Assembly (NCBI GenBank): GCA_001683735.1
Contig: LUGG01000019.1
Span: 496,001-560,000 of the forward strand
Source: Grifola frondosa
Taxonomy: Eukaryota; Basidiomycota; Agaricomycetes; Polyporales; Grifolaceae
Direction: 5' to 3'
DNA: 64,000 bases
The translations under genes were made by a program, and so were the position numbers. How positions within the stretch are numbered: position 1 is the first letter of the stretch; each line of letters starts with the position of its first letter. Of this stretch, positions 1 through 14,183 are shown one piece after another. The notes beneath the pieces were generated by a model. The model searched no databases. It was not told the DNA's origin and saw only the letters and a list, made by a program, of their open reading frames with translations.

Positions 1-3000
1 CCGGAAACCCAAGAGGTAGTCCGACCTCATCCCCATTTTATGCTTTTCGCGACGCAGAATCCTCCGGGCTTGTATGCTGGTCGGAAAGTGTTATCCCGCG
101 CATTCCGGAATCGATTCCTTGAAGTTCACTTCGAAGATGTACCGCAGGCGGAGTTGGAGACGATCCTCTGTCAGCGCTGCAAAATCGCGCCCTCCTACGG
201 TCAAAAAATCGTCAGCGTTTTCAGAGAATTACAGAAACGCCGACAGTCTAGCCGAGTGTTTGAAAGCAAACACGGCTTCGCTACTCTTCGTGATCTTTTC
301 AGGTGGGCAGGTCGGGATGCGCTGGGTTACCAAGAGTTGGCCGCAAACGGTTACATGCTCCTAGCGGAACGCGCCCGTCGAGAAGACGACAAAGCTGTAG
401 TGAAGGAGGTAATCGAGTCCATTATGAAGGTAAACATCGACGAGAAGACTTTGTACGACTTGCGTGGTTCTTCGGTGGACTTTCCTTCCTTCCTTCACTG
501 TCCGATCCCGTCGTCCTCGCAGGTCGTTTGGACCGGTGCGATGCAGCGTCTCTTCATCCTGGTTGGCCGAGCCTTGCGTTTCAACGAACCCGTTCTTCTT
601 GTTGGTGAGACAGGTTGTGGGAAAACATCTGTATGCCAACTCTACGCTGAGGTGCTGTCAAGAACACTCCGTACGGTCAATTGCCATCAGAACACAGAGA
701 CCGCAGATCTTATAGGGGGCTTACGACCTATTCGCAATAGGGCGGTTGTGGAGGCCGAGGTATTGCAAGAGGCGACTTCTGCTCTAGAGCGAATAGGTGT
801 GACAAACGTCAACAGGAATGCGTCATCTCTCTTCTCCAGCATCGTCGAAGTCCTCAAATCGCGTTCGCTCAACTCCGAAGAAGTCACTGCGTGGCGGAGC
901 CTCCAGTCGAGACTACAACGTTTATCCGCCATGTTCGAATGGTGTGATGGGCCACTCATCGAGGCTATGCGGAACGGCGATGTTTTCCTGCTCGACGAAA
1001 TCTCTCTCGCGGATGACTCCGTCCTAGAACGTCTCAATAGCGTTCTCGAGCCAGAGCGGACAGTCGTTCTAGCAGAGCGCGGCGGAGACGATGTCCAGCT
1101 TCCATCGGTTATAGCCGCTAGCAATTTCAAGCTCGTAGCAACCATGAACCCGGGGGTGATTACGGCAAAAAAGAGTTGTCTCCCGCTCTACGCAATAGGT
1201 TCACTGAAATCTGGGTCCCTTCAATCACCGATCGCCGCGACCTCGAATGCATCGTCGAGAACTTGTGGCATCATGAGGCCTTGAGGGTGCACACTGGTCC
1301 ACTTCTCGACTTTGTAGAGTGGTTATCTAGCGTCGTAGCCGATCGTTCTGTACTGAGCCTTCGGGATATTCTGGTACGTTGGGATGGATTGGTCCATAGG
1401 TCGATTTCGCTGATGTCTTTTGAAAGGCATGGGTTGCATTCTCTAATGCCACATTCCGCGCCGATCTGTCTGAAGGAATATCCGTGAACGAGATCTTTGT
1501 AAGTAAGCTTTATCTTCGCATTACGCGTACTGAGTTTTTCGTTGTAGCACCACGCCGCCCATATGACGTTCCTGGACGGCTTGGGTTCTCTTCCCCAGCT
1601 ATCGGCATACTCACGCGATGCGATGGAGAAGCTGAAATTGCAGGCAGAGGGGAAGCTCCAGGAAGTTGCGCCACTCCTGGGATCATCAGACTATGCACCC
1701 GAATCCGATCCATCTACCAATGTGCAATTAGGCATTTTCTCTGTCCCGAGGGGTCCCAAGGAACCTGCTCCTCATACATTCAGTCTCCAGGCTCCTACCA
1801 CTTGTGACAATGTCATGCGTGTGGTCAGAGCATGCCAACTTCCCAAACCAATTCTGCTGGAAGGCAGTCCTGGGGTAGGCAAGACCAGCTTGGTTGCCGC
1901 TTTAGCAAATTTCTGCGGGTACGAATTGTGCCGCATCAACCTGTCAGATCAGACCGATCTGGTAGACCTTTTCGGATCAGACTTACCTGTGGAAGGCGGC
2001 GATCCTGGCCAGTTCGCCTGGAAAGACGCCGAATTTCTAAGAGCGCTTCAGATGGGACATTGGGTGCTATTAGACGAGATGAACCTGGCACCACAGGCAG
2101 TCCTCGAAGGTCTTAATGCCGTCCTCGATCATCGCGGTACGGTCTACATCCCGGAACTCGGGCGTTCGTTCGCTCGACATCCATCCTTCAGAATTTTTGC
2201 CGCACAAAATCCTCTTCACCAAGGTGGTGGCCGAAAAGGTCTTCCAAAATCGTTTCTCAATCGTTTCACAAAAGTCTATGTGCAGGAAATGACTTCGGAC
2301 GACTTACTTCTCATTTGCCGCAACCTCTTTCCTGTCTATCGACCAGAGTTCTTGCGGGGTATGATCACTTACGCCACTTATTTGAACGAGGAGACCATGA
2401 TCAAGCGGACTTTCGCTAGGGAAGGTTCTCCATGGGAGTTCAATCTTCGTGATGTGCTTCGATGGGCAACATTGCTCCAACATCCAGGCCCTTCAGACCA
2501 TCCATCGCAATATCTTTCCCAAATCTTCCTACAGCGTTTCAGGACTCGTGTCGACCGAGAGCAGGCCCTCCTATTGTTTGACAAAATCTTCTCGCACAAT
2601 GGGAAACAGGAATCCCCCAGCTTCACGATTTCATCTTCATTCCTCCAAGTAGGACACCTGGTAACTTCTCGAGCTGGCCATTTACTCGATCGTCGCTGCG
2701 GACGGCTCTTGCAAGCGCACCTTCCTGCCCTGGAAGCTATCTGTACTTGCTTGGAGAATGCCTGGCTGACGATTTTGACAGGCTCTCGAGATAGCGGTAA
2801 AACCAATCTGGTGAGACTGATTGCAAATTTAACTGGCAGGACTCTTCGGGAAATCTCCATAAATCATGCGACGGACGCCACTGATATCCTGGGAAGTTTC
2901 GAAGAAATCGACCTCAGTTACGGAGTCACACAGTTGGCGCACAACATCGTAGCACTGCTGGATGATATTTTCGGCTCTTGCGGTGGATCAAAGCTTTTGG

Positions 3001-6000
3001 TCTGTGCCGATTATGAAGCGCTGGCAAGCTTCTCGCGCGCGGGACAATCCGCGGGACAACCTCTACTACTCTTCAGGTCGCTGCACGGGTTCTGGATGAA
3101 CTAGGCGATCTACCGGAGCCCTGGAAAACCCGTAGAAATGCACTCAGGAATGCATCAGCTGATTTGATTATTGCTCATGGAGGAACGGGAAGACTCGAGT
3201 GGGTTGACGGCCCTCTCGTTCGTGCCATGTCGGAGGGACATTGGCTTCTATTGGATGGAGCCAATTTATGCAATGCCTCCGTACTCGATCGTTTGAACTC
3301 TTTATGTGAAACGGATGGTGTGCTCACGTTGAATGAAAGAGGGGCGGTCAATGGTCAAGTACAGGTCCTGAAACCTCATCCCAACTTCAGACTCTTTATG
3401 TCTGTTGATCCGCACTATGGCGAGTTATCTCGGGCCATGCGTAATCGAGGCGTTGAAATTGCTCTCGTGGGGATTCCGACATCTGAAGATTCGCGACGAC
3501 TTCTTGACCATTGTCGCCTCCCTCTGGCTTCTGTCACCCCGAACACGGACCGCAAATCCTTCATTTGGGAATTCGAGCTCATTCGTCGTGGAGTGTCTTC
3601 GATGCCGATATCTTGTATATCGAGCAACTCCAGATGGTCTATTGGTTCGTTGCTGAGCGAAGATTGCTCAAATTCTCTATTGGCAGACCTCGCACCATCT
3701 TTACCATTGACCCCGTCAATCACGCCACCGCTACATCATCGTGCCGTGCTGTATTTCATCGCACATTGTCTTATTCCAGTGCACCTACCATTCTTATCTC
3801 GCTTCGTGTGCGCTCTGGATTCTCCACAATTGGGATCCAACCTTGGCACGATTGGGACAATGTTGAGTGCCCTTCGTGATAGCCGTGTGATGGCTTCCCT
3901 TCGGCTCCTTCAGGACAATTGCGGTCGTTCGTGCGGAGTTCCACTCGAGATACTTGTATCTCAGGTAAATAAATATTCCTCTCGACGGGTTGCAAACGCT
4001 GAATTTCCCTACTTAGCCTGTCCACAGTCCATTGCCGCACACTCTCGTACCAGGAAAATGTTCCGAAGTCGATCAATTATCAGCTCAACTTCTTCCCGCC
4101 TTGCGTCTCTTCATAGCGTCAAAATTTGACTTCGAAGCTCCCGATCATTCTTTCGAAGAGAGCTCAAAGATGGACAGTAGAAAGCCTGCCAAACATGGTC
4201 ACTTGACAGGGAAGTCAAGACTTCTGACGGATGCGATTCAAGCAGCTGCGCGAATGACACTTGACAACATGGATGTCGCCAAGGTTTCCAAGGCGAGTTG
4301 CTCAATCTTTGTATACACTAGCTTACTCACTCTTTGGAGTAGAGTGGAATAGATATACTACTGAAGCTGGTGTCTTTCGGACGTTGCCTGCAAAAGGCAG
4401 CAACTAGTCATTCATTTGACTTTTCCGTCGTTCAAGTAGTCCTCCGCTGGATATTGGAAGCTCTATGCGATCGTTCTGATGAATTCGGCTCTATTGAAGT
4501 TCATGCGGAAGCTCTTCACGCCGCTGTTTCTCTTACATCTGGTTTGGGTTTAGTGGAACTCTGGAGTTCCATCTCACCATCCAATTCGCGGGAGGGGAGT
4601 GCAGGCGAGGTTGTGCGTCTGGAGAAAATAGCATACGACCTTCAACGTTCTCATGATCCACAGAGTGAGTCGTTCGTCTGAGCCATATGTCGCTTAGCAG
4701 AATTCTGATATCTCTTCAGATTCTCGAAGCCAAGTATTGGAGCTTATGGCATTGTGGATGTTGCCTCAAGTTGGATCGGAAGACGACAGACGGAGATTGA
4801 CCACGTTGAGCAAGCATGTAGAACGGGTACTGGCGTTTGTATACGTGTTAAAATTGTCGCTAACTTTTTTCCATCAGCTGCTTCCCAAAGATCTCCAGGA
4901 CTGCGAATCTCCGATGACTTCTGAGCTGGAGCCAGCGTTGATCGTGACAGAACTTCATCTGTTGCAGTCAATATCTGGGATAGACAGCGCTCGCCTCTCG
5001 CAGGTAAGCCTTTCAAATGCCACATACCGTTGAACTTGTTGCTGAGCGACTCGTAGGATTGCCTCAGCACAATGTCATATCTACTGAGTTCGGGATGTGC
5101 AGGCTTCAAGAACTCGCTATCCCGCCTTGTTCCATACAAGCATATGATATGGGCCATCGATGCGGGCCAACGTGCGTAGTAATAGCTCATCCGGGATTCC
5201 CAAATCTGAATCTTCTATAGCGAGAATTCACATCATTGCGAATGTTCACAAGCGTTGGCTTGAAGATGTCTGGATGACGTCTCCTATCGCGGGTGTAAGG
5301 GTATCACTTCTTATATATGCGTCAATAGCTCACGTTGAAATAGATCAAAGGGCCCTCTGTCCTGTTCCTTCCGACGCAGGTTTATAGTACAATGATGTAT
5401 TGGTACGTGTTTTGGAACGATCTCAGCGTGAAGTTCTAACACACGAAGGTAGTGATCCCGACCTTCGTCCTTTGACTTCGCGAAATTCATATGAGCGAAG
5501 TTTGGATCGACGGCTGAGACTATTCTCAACACATCCAGTTGACAGCACCAGTCGCTTCATGCAAACAACCACGTTTATGCTGCAGGCCATTCTCATGGTA
5601 TTTCGATTATTTGGCGCTATATCATTAGGCTAACTGTTCACCAGATTACAGCTTGTTTCACTGAAGTGCCTGGCGATGTGTCCGCTGAGTTAGGCATCAT
5701 TGACGCAAGAACAAAGCCAATAACGGCAGTCCACGAGTTGATTTTACATATGCTGGACAACGTGAACCATTCCGGGTTTAGGGAGGCATATGGACGTCAC
5801 CTGCGTTTTCCACTGGTGAACTTCATGGAGCTCTGTCGCGCTGGGTTCGCCAGCCTCGTTGACCTGGGTTATTGCTGGATCGCTCTGTGCAGGTTTATGC
5901 TCGAATTGTACGTCCCTGATGCTCCCCTTGATCCGGCCATTATGCGGCAATATTCGTGGAATTTCTGGAATGAAGAGCGAGCGCTGTTTTCCACCGAGAT

Positions 6001-9000
6001 GCAGATGCACATAGACTTCGAAAATCGGACGAATGGCCAAACGAGTAATCCTGCAATCCAGTATCTCTCTGTCTTGATGCTCGACGCGGAGAAGCACCTT
6101 GGAAATGAAAATATGACCCACCCCTGCCTTCAAGGTCGCGACGATGTCACTGGTCTACATTCGTACTGGACCGAAGTATCACAATTCTTGACCCATGTCA
6201 TCTCTCCGGCCAAAATCGACGCCACGATCTCCGCTTTACGTTCTCAAGATGCCGCTGCTTCAATGAGGGAACACGTTGTCCAAGAATCGCTGACTTCATT
6301 TTGTCAACGTCTCAGCACCGTCTACACAAAATATGCGGACATAAGCGAACCGCTTCAGCTTGCGCTTCTGTACATGAAATTTGGATTACGTCTAGTTGCA
6401 GATGCGGTACCCCAAACAGATATGCTTCAAAGCAGTCAAACGGGTGTTACAGCGGCTCTAGTAGCCTTCCCTGCCATGAGAAGCGCGGAAATGTTACGCA
6501 TCGAAGCTGAATGCCAACGATCGTCGAGCAGTTCTCCGATATTTTTGGTGGCCGCTCTAGAAGGGATTGCCTTGGAGACCCATGCAGGAGTCGACATACG
6601 AACATTCGTGCCGGAGATCGAGAAGATATACGAACAAGTTCTTGGTTTATGGATGATAGATCGTACCCGGAAGGAGGACTCTGACCGCGAGGCTCAGTCT
6701 CTATATCGTCAAAATTCCATGGAACACACTGCTGTAACGGAGGCAGAACTTGAGGAACAAGACTTCCTCTCCATCTTCCCGCAGTTCGAGGATCTTCTCG
6801 AACCGGATGCGTCGTCCGATCGTCAGGCTCCTCAAAGGCGTCCTCTCATTGGCCAGAACGTCCCTCTCCAACTATCCCAGGTGCATGAGCATCTATTTGC
6901 CCCAGACTTCCTTCGAGTATCCATATCAAATCAGTTCATGGACCTGCGGCGGTCATTCCTAAGAACTCTTCTGGATTCGCATTTCAAGTCGACTCCGGAG
7001 ACTTTGGATCACATTAGCCAAGCGTTTCAGATTACGCTGCTTCATGATCGATTGAACGAAATACGCGGATCACGACTGGATGCTAAGCCATACAACTTCT
7101 ATGTCGATGCGAACGTTCCGGAATCAGGGAAGGCCCTTGCAATCCTTCAGAGGATGTCGCAAAGACTCCAGTCTCTCACACGTGACTGGCCAGACCAAAT
7201 GGTTCTGCAGCATCTAAAGGATCGATGTGACGCGATTATGACTCTCGACCTAAGGAGTCCTGTCGCGAAGGTGCTATCGTCTCTGGAACAACTTCTTTTA
7301 CAGACGGAAGACTGGGAGATGTATGCATGCAGGGATAACACTCTGAAATCCTATCAGCAGGAACTTACCACCCTCATTGTTGACTGGCGACGTTTGGAGT
7401 TGGCCTCTTGGCAAGGATTACTACAGACTCAAGCACATGATTTCTCGGATGGCGCCGCTGAATACTGGTTCCGCCTTTACGAAGCTACAATTCGTGGGGT
7501 CCTTGCTGCGGTCGAAGAAGAAACTCGAGGACGTTCTCAGGCGGTGGAAGAGTACCTCAATGGACTCATCCCTCTGTTGGATGAGTACATCCGCCTCAGC
7601 CCTTTGGGCCAGTACAAGACGCGTTTGCGGCAGCTCGGTTCCTTCGAGACTTTCATCAATTACCTCAGCAATGATCATTGTGATATCCGAACAGCCACTC
7701 TTCAACGAGTTCATCGTATACTGCATTTCACTCTGGAGTACTACGGAGCATTCGTGCCGCATATTTCTGCAGCATTAGCGAGACAGCAAAGCGAACTTGA
7801 GAAGGACATTCGAGGATTCATCAAGCTTGCGAGCTGGAAGGATGTGAACGTCCATGCGCTCAAGCAGAGCGCTCAACGGAGCCACCGACAGCTGTACAAA
7901 TGTATCCGCAAGTTCCGGGACGTCCTCCGTCAGCCGGTATTAGCGTTCTTGCAGCCTTCATCTCAAGAGGTTGAAGATATATCACCAACTCAGCCGCCTG
8001 TCCCATGTCTAACCCCAGAGTCGCCCCATTTCCCTGGCGTTGTCAATGCTTCCGTCGAACCATCACATCTTGTTCACCTCGGGAAAACCTTCAAGAAGTT
8101 CCAGTCGCTCATTATGGATCACTTTGGCCCTGGCATCATCCGACTCTCTCCTCATCACGTTGAGGACCTCTCCACTGATATAATTGTTGCAATGAAGGAT
8201 CTGTCAAGTTCCTCGATCCCAGTCAAGGCGACGTCTACAGAGCGAAGGAAGTTGGAGAAGTCTTTGCTGGTTCGTAAACGGAAAGCGTGGAGCGATCTAC
8301 TCAAGGAGCTAAAGAGAGTTGGGTTTGCCGCTAACGTGAAGCCAGAGATTTTGGAACGGCAGAGAGATCCTCGCTGGCTGAGGGAGCAACCTCTATTGAT
8401 ACGTCAGACGGACGGTTTTGAGGCGATCACGAAAGGCGAAGACTATCTCTATCGCCTGGCAAATCTTCTACCGGATTTAAGAGCCACTTTGTCCAGCCAT
8501 CACCAAGACTTGTCCACGCGAGAATTGCAGCGGGGTATCATGTTACTCGAATCAGGCTTTACCATGGCGTTAGATGCACGCGCTTGGTAAGTAGCGGCTT
8601 CTCCGATGAAGGACCTTCCATTGATGTCCTCCTAGTCTTGCAGATGCTCTGGATAGATATCGTCAACTCCGAAACATATCGTTGCGGATGAGCGTGCTTG
8701 CATCTGCGAGAATCCGTTCAACAGGTTCGGCGATGCTGGCAAGGGTGTCGAACACTAAGGACAACTTGTGCAAGCTCGTACATGCATTGGAGGAAACACT
8801 GCTCAATTTGCGGGAGTATGAGCATCATCAGACAATGCCGCAGGACGTACTGACTGGGGTGCAATCTATTATCGATTCCTCACGAGTCTTTTCGACCCGG
8901 ATATCGGATGGACTTCGTGATATGAAGTTGATGAACAGTCCCGTATTAGTTGAAAGTGCGTTTTAAGTCCTTCTCCTGTGTGCATCTGCTTTAATTTCGC

Positions 9001-10492
9001 GATTTCTAGACGAGGCTATTCTGCTTGAACAAGCCAGTGCTCATTTGGCTGGCTCAATCGATACGCTTCGCAAATGGTCCACTGAGCTTCCCTTCAGCTA
9101 CTTCTTCGCACCCTTATCAAGTTGGCTAGAACGATTCACGCCATGGGACCTAACTCGGTTCCCTTATCATCCCCTTGATTCTGTGCCAGACAGCACCAAT
9201 CAACTCATTAACAGCCTTCTCATTAGCAGTCAAGCTATCTTGTCGCTTTGCCCCGCCGATCCTGCAGTAGACTCGTCGGAAACCGAAGATCGCTTCGTTC
9301 GAGATCATCATAGGCTCATATGTAGCTTGACACGCTCCCTTCAACTCGATACGCTACTGAATCAGTCGGAGGGCATTCTCGTGGAGCTTGTTCAATGCAC
9401 CGAACACGAACGGGCGTATAGGATAGCGCGTTTCCTTCCCTTCCTAGACGCCTATCTCCAGTTCATCAAAGTGCAACTATCTAACCAAAGTGATTGGACG
9501 AAGGCGTTGTTCAAGTTAGATTATATCCTTTGTACGGTGGTGCACACAGTCGCCAAGCAAGGGTTTTGCAAACCCCCTGATATGGAAGACTCCGGAACGG
9601 GCGAAGGAGGGACGGAGCAGGTCGATGGAACCGGATTAGGTGACGGTGTTGGGAATGAGAACGTGAGCAAGGATATTGAGGATGAAAGTCAGGTGGAAGG
9701 TCTTCAAGGGGAAGAGAAAGCTCCTGAAGAAGAAGTGGAGCGCGCAGAAGAAGGAAACGCGGTGGAGATGAGCGAGGACATCGGCGGAGAAATGCAGGAC
9801 ATTCCAGATAAAGAGGAAGGGGACGAGGAAGATGCAGATCAGGAAAGTGAACTGGACTCGGAAGAGCAGCTGGGCAAGCTAGATGCTACAGATCCATCCG
9901 CCGTTGACGAGAAGTTGTGGGGAGACGAATCTGGCCCTCAGGACCCCGGACAGGATGGCAAAACCTCTGAAGATCACTCAAGTCAGAAGCAAGATTCCGA
10001 TGTCGTTGCCAAAGAGGAGGGTAATAAGAATCCGAAAGAGTCACAGCGAAATGACGAGGAAGCTGCACCCGAACAAGGAGACGAGCAGGGGACGGAAGAC
10101 TCTGCGCTGGAGGAGAAGGTCGATGAGACGGAAGCTCAGGATGGCACCGCCCTCGATGAGTACATTCAGGAGGCCGATACCCTCGATTTACCTGATGATA
10201 TGGACATGGACGCGGGGCAGGAGCAACGAGAGCTTCGCGACGATGACAGCGATATCGAGATGGATGATGCAGAGCAGGAAGACGAAATACCGCCCTCCCC
10301 TGAACAAGATTCGTTGGGTGATCAGAGTCAGGATTTGGAAGAGCAGCTTGCAGACGAAATCGATGATACTGCGCCAGCAGTCCAAGAGGAAGCTCCGCCA
10401 GAAACCAAATCAGACGAAACAACCGACGCAACGGTCATTCAGCCCGATATTCACGTTGGTGACAGCAACGATGGCGGAGCCTCTACGGATGC

Positions 10493-10527
<35 letters not shown>

Positions 10528-12238
10528 GCGACATTCAGCCTGATGAAGGAACAACATCCGAGGGTCAGGCAGCGGGCGGCGCTTCTCATGGCGACGATGA
10601 CTCCGAAGAGCCAAGTCAGCACGAGCCGTAAGTTCTTGTCAAGTTCGTTTTTCATACTTTATTTGACACGATATCAGGTCTACCGAAAAAATGGAGGGCA
10701 TAGAAGACGCGACAGGACGAGGCGAGGATGCTAGTGGCACTGCACGCGCACCTCAAGGTGTTTCTTCTCAGACAAATGCCAGCCAATTATCTAGCAACCC
10801 TCTTCGTGGCCTCGGAGACGCTCTCCGTGAGATCAGCCGTCGATTTGAAGAGATTTTGGACAGCGACGACTCTCCAGAACAGAGCACAGCACCGCAGACG
10901 GAACCATCTCGGACATCACAAATGGAATATATGCGACCCGAGGAATTCAGCGCCAACGACGAGTTGCAAGCGTTAGGCCCTGCGCAGCAGGAAGAAGTTG
11001 TCAAGTTGAACGACCTGAAATTCATCGACGATGACCACACACCTACGGAAGCTGCCGCTCCCATGGAGGAAGAACGAAGCATGCCAGAGCCGCAAGGAAG
11101 CATGCTGACGTCCGCATTGCATGCTGAACCTACGTCTCAGACCCTCGGAGATGATGTCGAAAGCGCTCTCACCCAAACGGAGATTCGTGCTCAGCTCCCA
11201 AGTCAGCCCATTGACTCCGATCAACCTCCGATGCTCGATGCCGGCGCCTCCCCAGGTCCGGGGACAGTCAGCGAGACTCAGTATGATGTTGAGTTGAAGC
11301 TGAGGCAGTGGGAAGCGGAGGGTCAGCCATCCCGCGGTGCGGAGAATATGTGGCGGCTGTACGAGTCCTTGACCCATGATCTCTCATATGCTCTGTGCGA
11401 GCAGCTGCGCCTCATTCTTGAGCCCTCACTTGCGACTAGGCTAAAGGGTGATTACCGAACTGGGAAAAGGCTCAACATGAAGAAGATCATTCCATACATC
11501 GCCAGCGAGTTCACCAAGGACAAGATTTGGTTGCGCCGCACGAGGCCGAGTCAGCGGGAGTACCAAGTTCTCATCGCCCTTGACGATTCCAGATCTATGG
11601 CCGAGTCGCATTCCGTCCACCTCGCGTACCAAACTCTGGCTCTTGTTTCGAAGGCGCTTGGACGTCTCGAGGTCGGAGACATTGCGATAGCCAAGTTCGG
11701 CGAGTCCGTCGACGTCCTGCACAGCTTCGAAGGTGGACCCTTTACTGATCAAGCTGGCACAAAAGTCATGAATGCATTCCATTTCGACCAGAAGGCCACG
11801 CAGGTCCTGTCGCTCGTGGAGACTAGCCTGAAGCTGCTCGAACAAGCAAGGGAGCGACGTTCGATGACGTCCGCTTCTGCCTCGGACTTGTGGCAACTGG
11901 AGATCATCATCTCTGATGGTATCTGCCAGGACCATGATCGACTGCGTACTATCCTTCGGAAGGCCGAAGAGCAGCGCGTGATGATCGTCTTTATCATCCT
12001 CGACTCATTGCATACCAAGGGTACCTCACAAACCGGCCAGGGAACAAACCAAAATTCCATCTTGTCCATGAATCAAGTCGCGTACAAAACAGTTGATGGA
12101 CGCATGGATCTGCATGTAGAGCGATATCTGGATACCTTCCCTTTCGAGTATTATGTGGTGCTGCGAGATGTGGAGGCCTTGCCGGATGTCTTGTCGGGAA
12201 CTTTGAAGCAGTTCTTTGAGCGAATCGCGGAGTCATAG
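1..12238 (+). CDS. MDN1: Midasin, giant AAA ATPase of 60S ribosome assembly; 5' end outside window
   Basis: Midasin (REA1) is a nuclear dynein-like AAA ATPase that strips assembly factors such as Rsa4 and Ytm1 from pre-60S particles. The window opens inside an AAA module. Three further Walker A sites follow: LLVGETGCGKTS near 600, LLEGSPGVGKTS near 1860 and TGSRDSGKTN near 2780. Walker B-like segments include VFLLDEISL and WVLLDEMNL. A long helical linker lies at about 5.6-9.5 kb. An Asp/Glu-rich region follows (about 9.6-11.2 kb), then a C-terminal MIDAS/VWA domain with the metal motif DDSRS near 11580. Introns I can place from protein continuity: 1374-1426, 1499-1547, 3965-4016, 8587-8643, 8956-9009 and 10628-10677. 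Several more lie between 4.2 and 5.66 kb and were not resolved. The frame is broken near 1152-1156 and again at about 3045-3070. The module numbering (last three of six) is inferred. Confidence 0.95.
10497..10526 (+). repeat. (GCT)10 microsatellite coding poly-alanine in MDN1
   Basis: Ten perfect GCT triplets encode ten alanines inside the acidic hinge between the midasin linker and the MIDAS domain. The run keeps frame, so length changes would be tolerated. It should be polymorphic between strains. Confidence 0.9.
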
Positions 12239-13426
12239 AATTTCATTTGTGCTGTACTTCATTCTGGGTCCATTGTAGAATAACATATTATCGAGGAATT
12301 ATACCAACAGTTGTCCTGCCCACGCGTCGTATTGATGATAGTGCGGCCGACCTCCTTACGTTTGTCCGCGGCGTTTTTTGTACTTGCTTGTAAACAAACT
12401 TCTCAGCTGGTCGCGCGATCCGCACATCTGTGAGCGAGACCCATCGTGGATGACCATACCATTATGTCGTCGCAGTAGAATTCGCACTCAAATAATCAGG
12501 ACCTTGTTTGGAAGCTACTGGGCCAGAAGTGTCAGCCTGATATGACCTCGACAGTTGATAGGCAAAGCCAAATGCATTGACACATCGAAAATTATGGAAC
12601 GAAAATCCTCACAAGGGAGGAAGCTATGGTCTGTTCGACAGCGGAACGAGCCACGCACGGCCGATAGAACAGCTCCAAAGAGCAGCACCATGCGGGTCAA
12701 AGGGCTTCGAAATCGTTATCCCAAGAGTAGAGCAGAGAGAAGCGTGGCAGGTAGACGGTTCACCGTGCTACCGAGCCACTCTCTGGTGACGCAAGCGCGT
12801 TCTAAACTCGGGGCCAGGCAGCTTTTCGCTGACAATCATATGTCCACCCGGCAGTCTGGCTAATTGGCTACGAATAATCAGTTGTCAAACTTTGAAAAGC
12901 ATCCATCTCTGAGATCATACCGTTGTCATTACGTCGTTAGAAAACCGACTAGAAGCCTCGCCCTTCGTTGTTCCAAGATCATATAAAAGGAGATGCAGAC
13001 ACGTTCACATTGTGTTCTCTTCTCGCCGTAGGAAAGGTCGAGCACCCTCAAGTATCTCAGAAGATGTTCTGGAACTTGTGAAGAAACGGTACGAGCAACA
13101 GCTTTGAGAATTTTGGAGAATGAAGTTGTTGGACATGAAGTTTGAATTTAACGTTCTGAAGGGCGCCCAAGTTTGCGCGCTAAGGATCCATGAAGCTTTA
13201 GCGCTCGTCACGTACTTGCCGACGTCGTATGTTCAGGTACTCAAGCTCAAGAGTCACTGTACTCTTGAAGCACGTATAGGTGGCCAGTGGTCACTATGGT
13301 ATCAATAAATGGGTTCTCATGTCTCGGAATATGGACCACCTTGCAGGCGAACTTCGGGATTGGTCATCACAGATAATATTCCGGGGATTTCAAAACGTGA
13401 ATCTACATTAGAGCCTGTATGCTGAA
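12239..13426. other. Intergenic region, no gene recognised
   Basis: This 1.2-kb stretch downstream of MDN1 holds only short ORFs without signal peptide, motif or intron logic. I see no RNA gene or transposon ends in it. Confidence 0.5.
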
Positions 13427-13731
13427 TCATTCCCAGCCATTTTGAAGGGTTTCAGGACTAGGATAGATTGGGCAGAATCTACAAATATTGAGACCATAAG
13501 CCGCCGCAATAATATTGGGATAGGGACTTACCGGGACTGGAACGAAACTACCAGGACGGCGCGGTCACAATAGGCTCCCGAATTTTCACCGGCTTTGCGT
13601 TCTACATGGTTTGTAAGATTATCATTGCCTGCCACATTATTAAATGTGCAGCTTACGGGAATTGGACTGGCAGTAGCCACTGCAAATACTGTGCCGAGCA
13701 CCACAAAAACTTGGACGAATGATAATTGCAT
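13427..13731 (-). CDS. Small secreted protein candidate, two exons, 83 aa
   Basis: Exon 1 (13731-13532) starts with an ATG and a typical signal peptide: MQLSFVQ followed by a hydrophobic stretch ending around ATASPIP. A canonical donor (gtaagt) and an acceptor (tttgtag) define an intron at 13531-13479. Exon 2 (13478-13427) keeps frame and ends in TGA. Total coding length is 252 nt. The mature part is short and carries three cysteines. No family is recognised. It could be a fungal small secreted protein or effector-type peptide. The support is the signal peptide plus frame-preserving splice sites; expression is unproven. Confidence 0.45.
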
Positions 13732-13841
13732 TGTGCAGAAAGTACGGACAATGATGGCAGATAGATGGCGCAGAAGGTATCAGAGTTGGCTGTGACTATC
13801 ACAGCTTTATCTATGGCTGCCAGTCTGGTTAAAGCTAGTCT

Positions 13842-14183
13842 CTAAGCTCCATTGGCATATAGCAGTGGACTGACATTCTGATCAAAGCTTGACCCCGTCT
13901 GTTTCGTTCCCGAAACGCCACGTCCAGTAATGTCGTTCTCACGATCTTGAGCTTCTGCGACCGTTGCGATGACCAAAGAAGGAATTTCTACCTGAAGGTC
14001 CGCATGATGAGGCTGTGATCCTAAGATACTACCCAACAAAGTCTGGTCGCAAGGCGACTGGGGATGCCCTCCGACAACCGCTGACAATATCAACGGCAAC
14101 ATAACGTTGAGGCCGAACGATCGGCGGTCGATGAGAAAGGTGCGTTCCTGGGATTGTGCCTGACCATATGCGGGGATTGACAC
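13842..14183 (-). CDS. Hypothetical ORF, 113 aa
   Basis: This uninterrupted ORF begins with an ATG near 14183. It has a mildly hydrophobic stretch (LPLILSAVVGG) and ordinary amino-acid composition afterwards. I recognise no family, and there is no paralogue in the window. It may be a chance ORF or one exon of a small gene on the same strand as the secreted-protein candidate downstream. Confidence 0.2.
   Translation of the reverse strand: MSIPAYGQAQSQERTFLIDRRSFGLNVMLPLILSAVVGGHPQSPCDQTLLGSILGSQPHHADLQVEIPSLVIATVAEAQDRENDITGRGVSGTKQTGSSFDQNVSPLLYANGA

Noticed and set aside
9883..10734. Long basic ORF (283 aa) overlapping the MDN1 acidic region
   Set aside because: It is an alternate-frame shadow of the Glu/Asp-rich codons; composition (Arg/Met/Ser runs) is an artefact.
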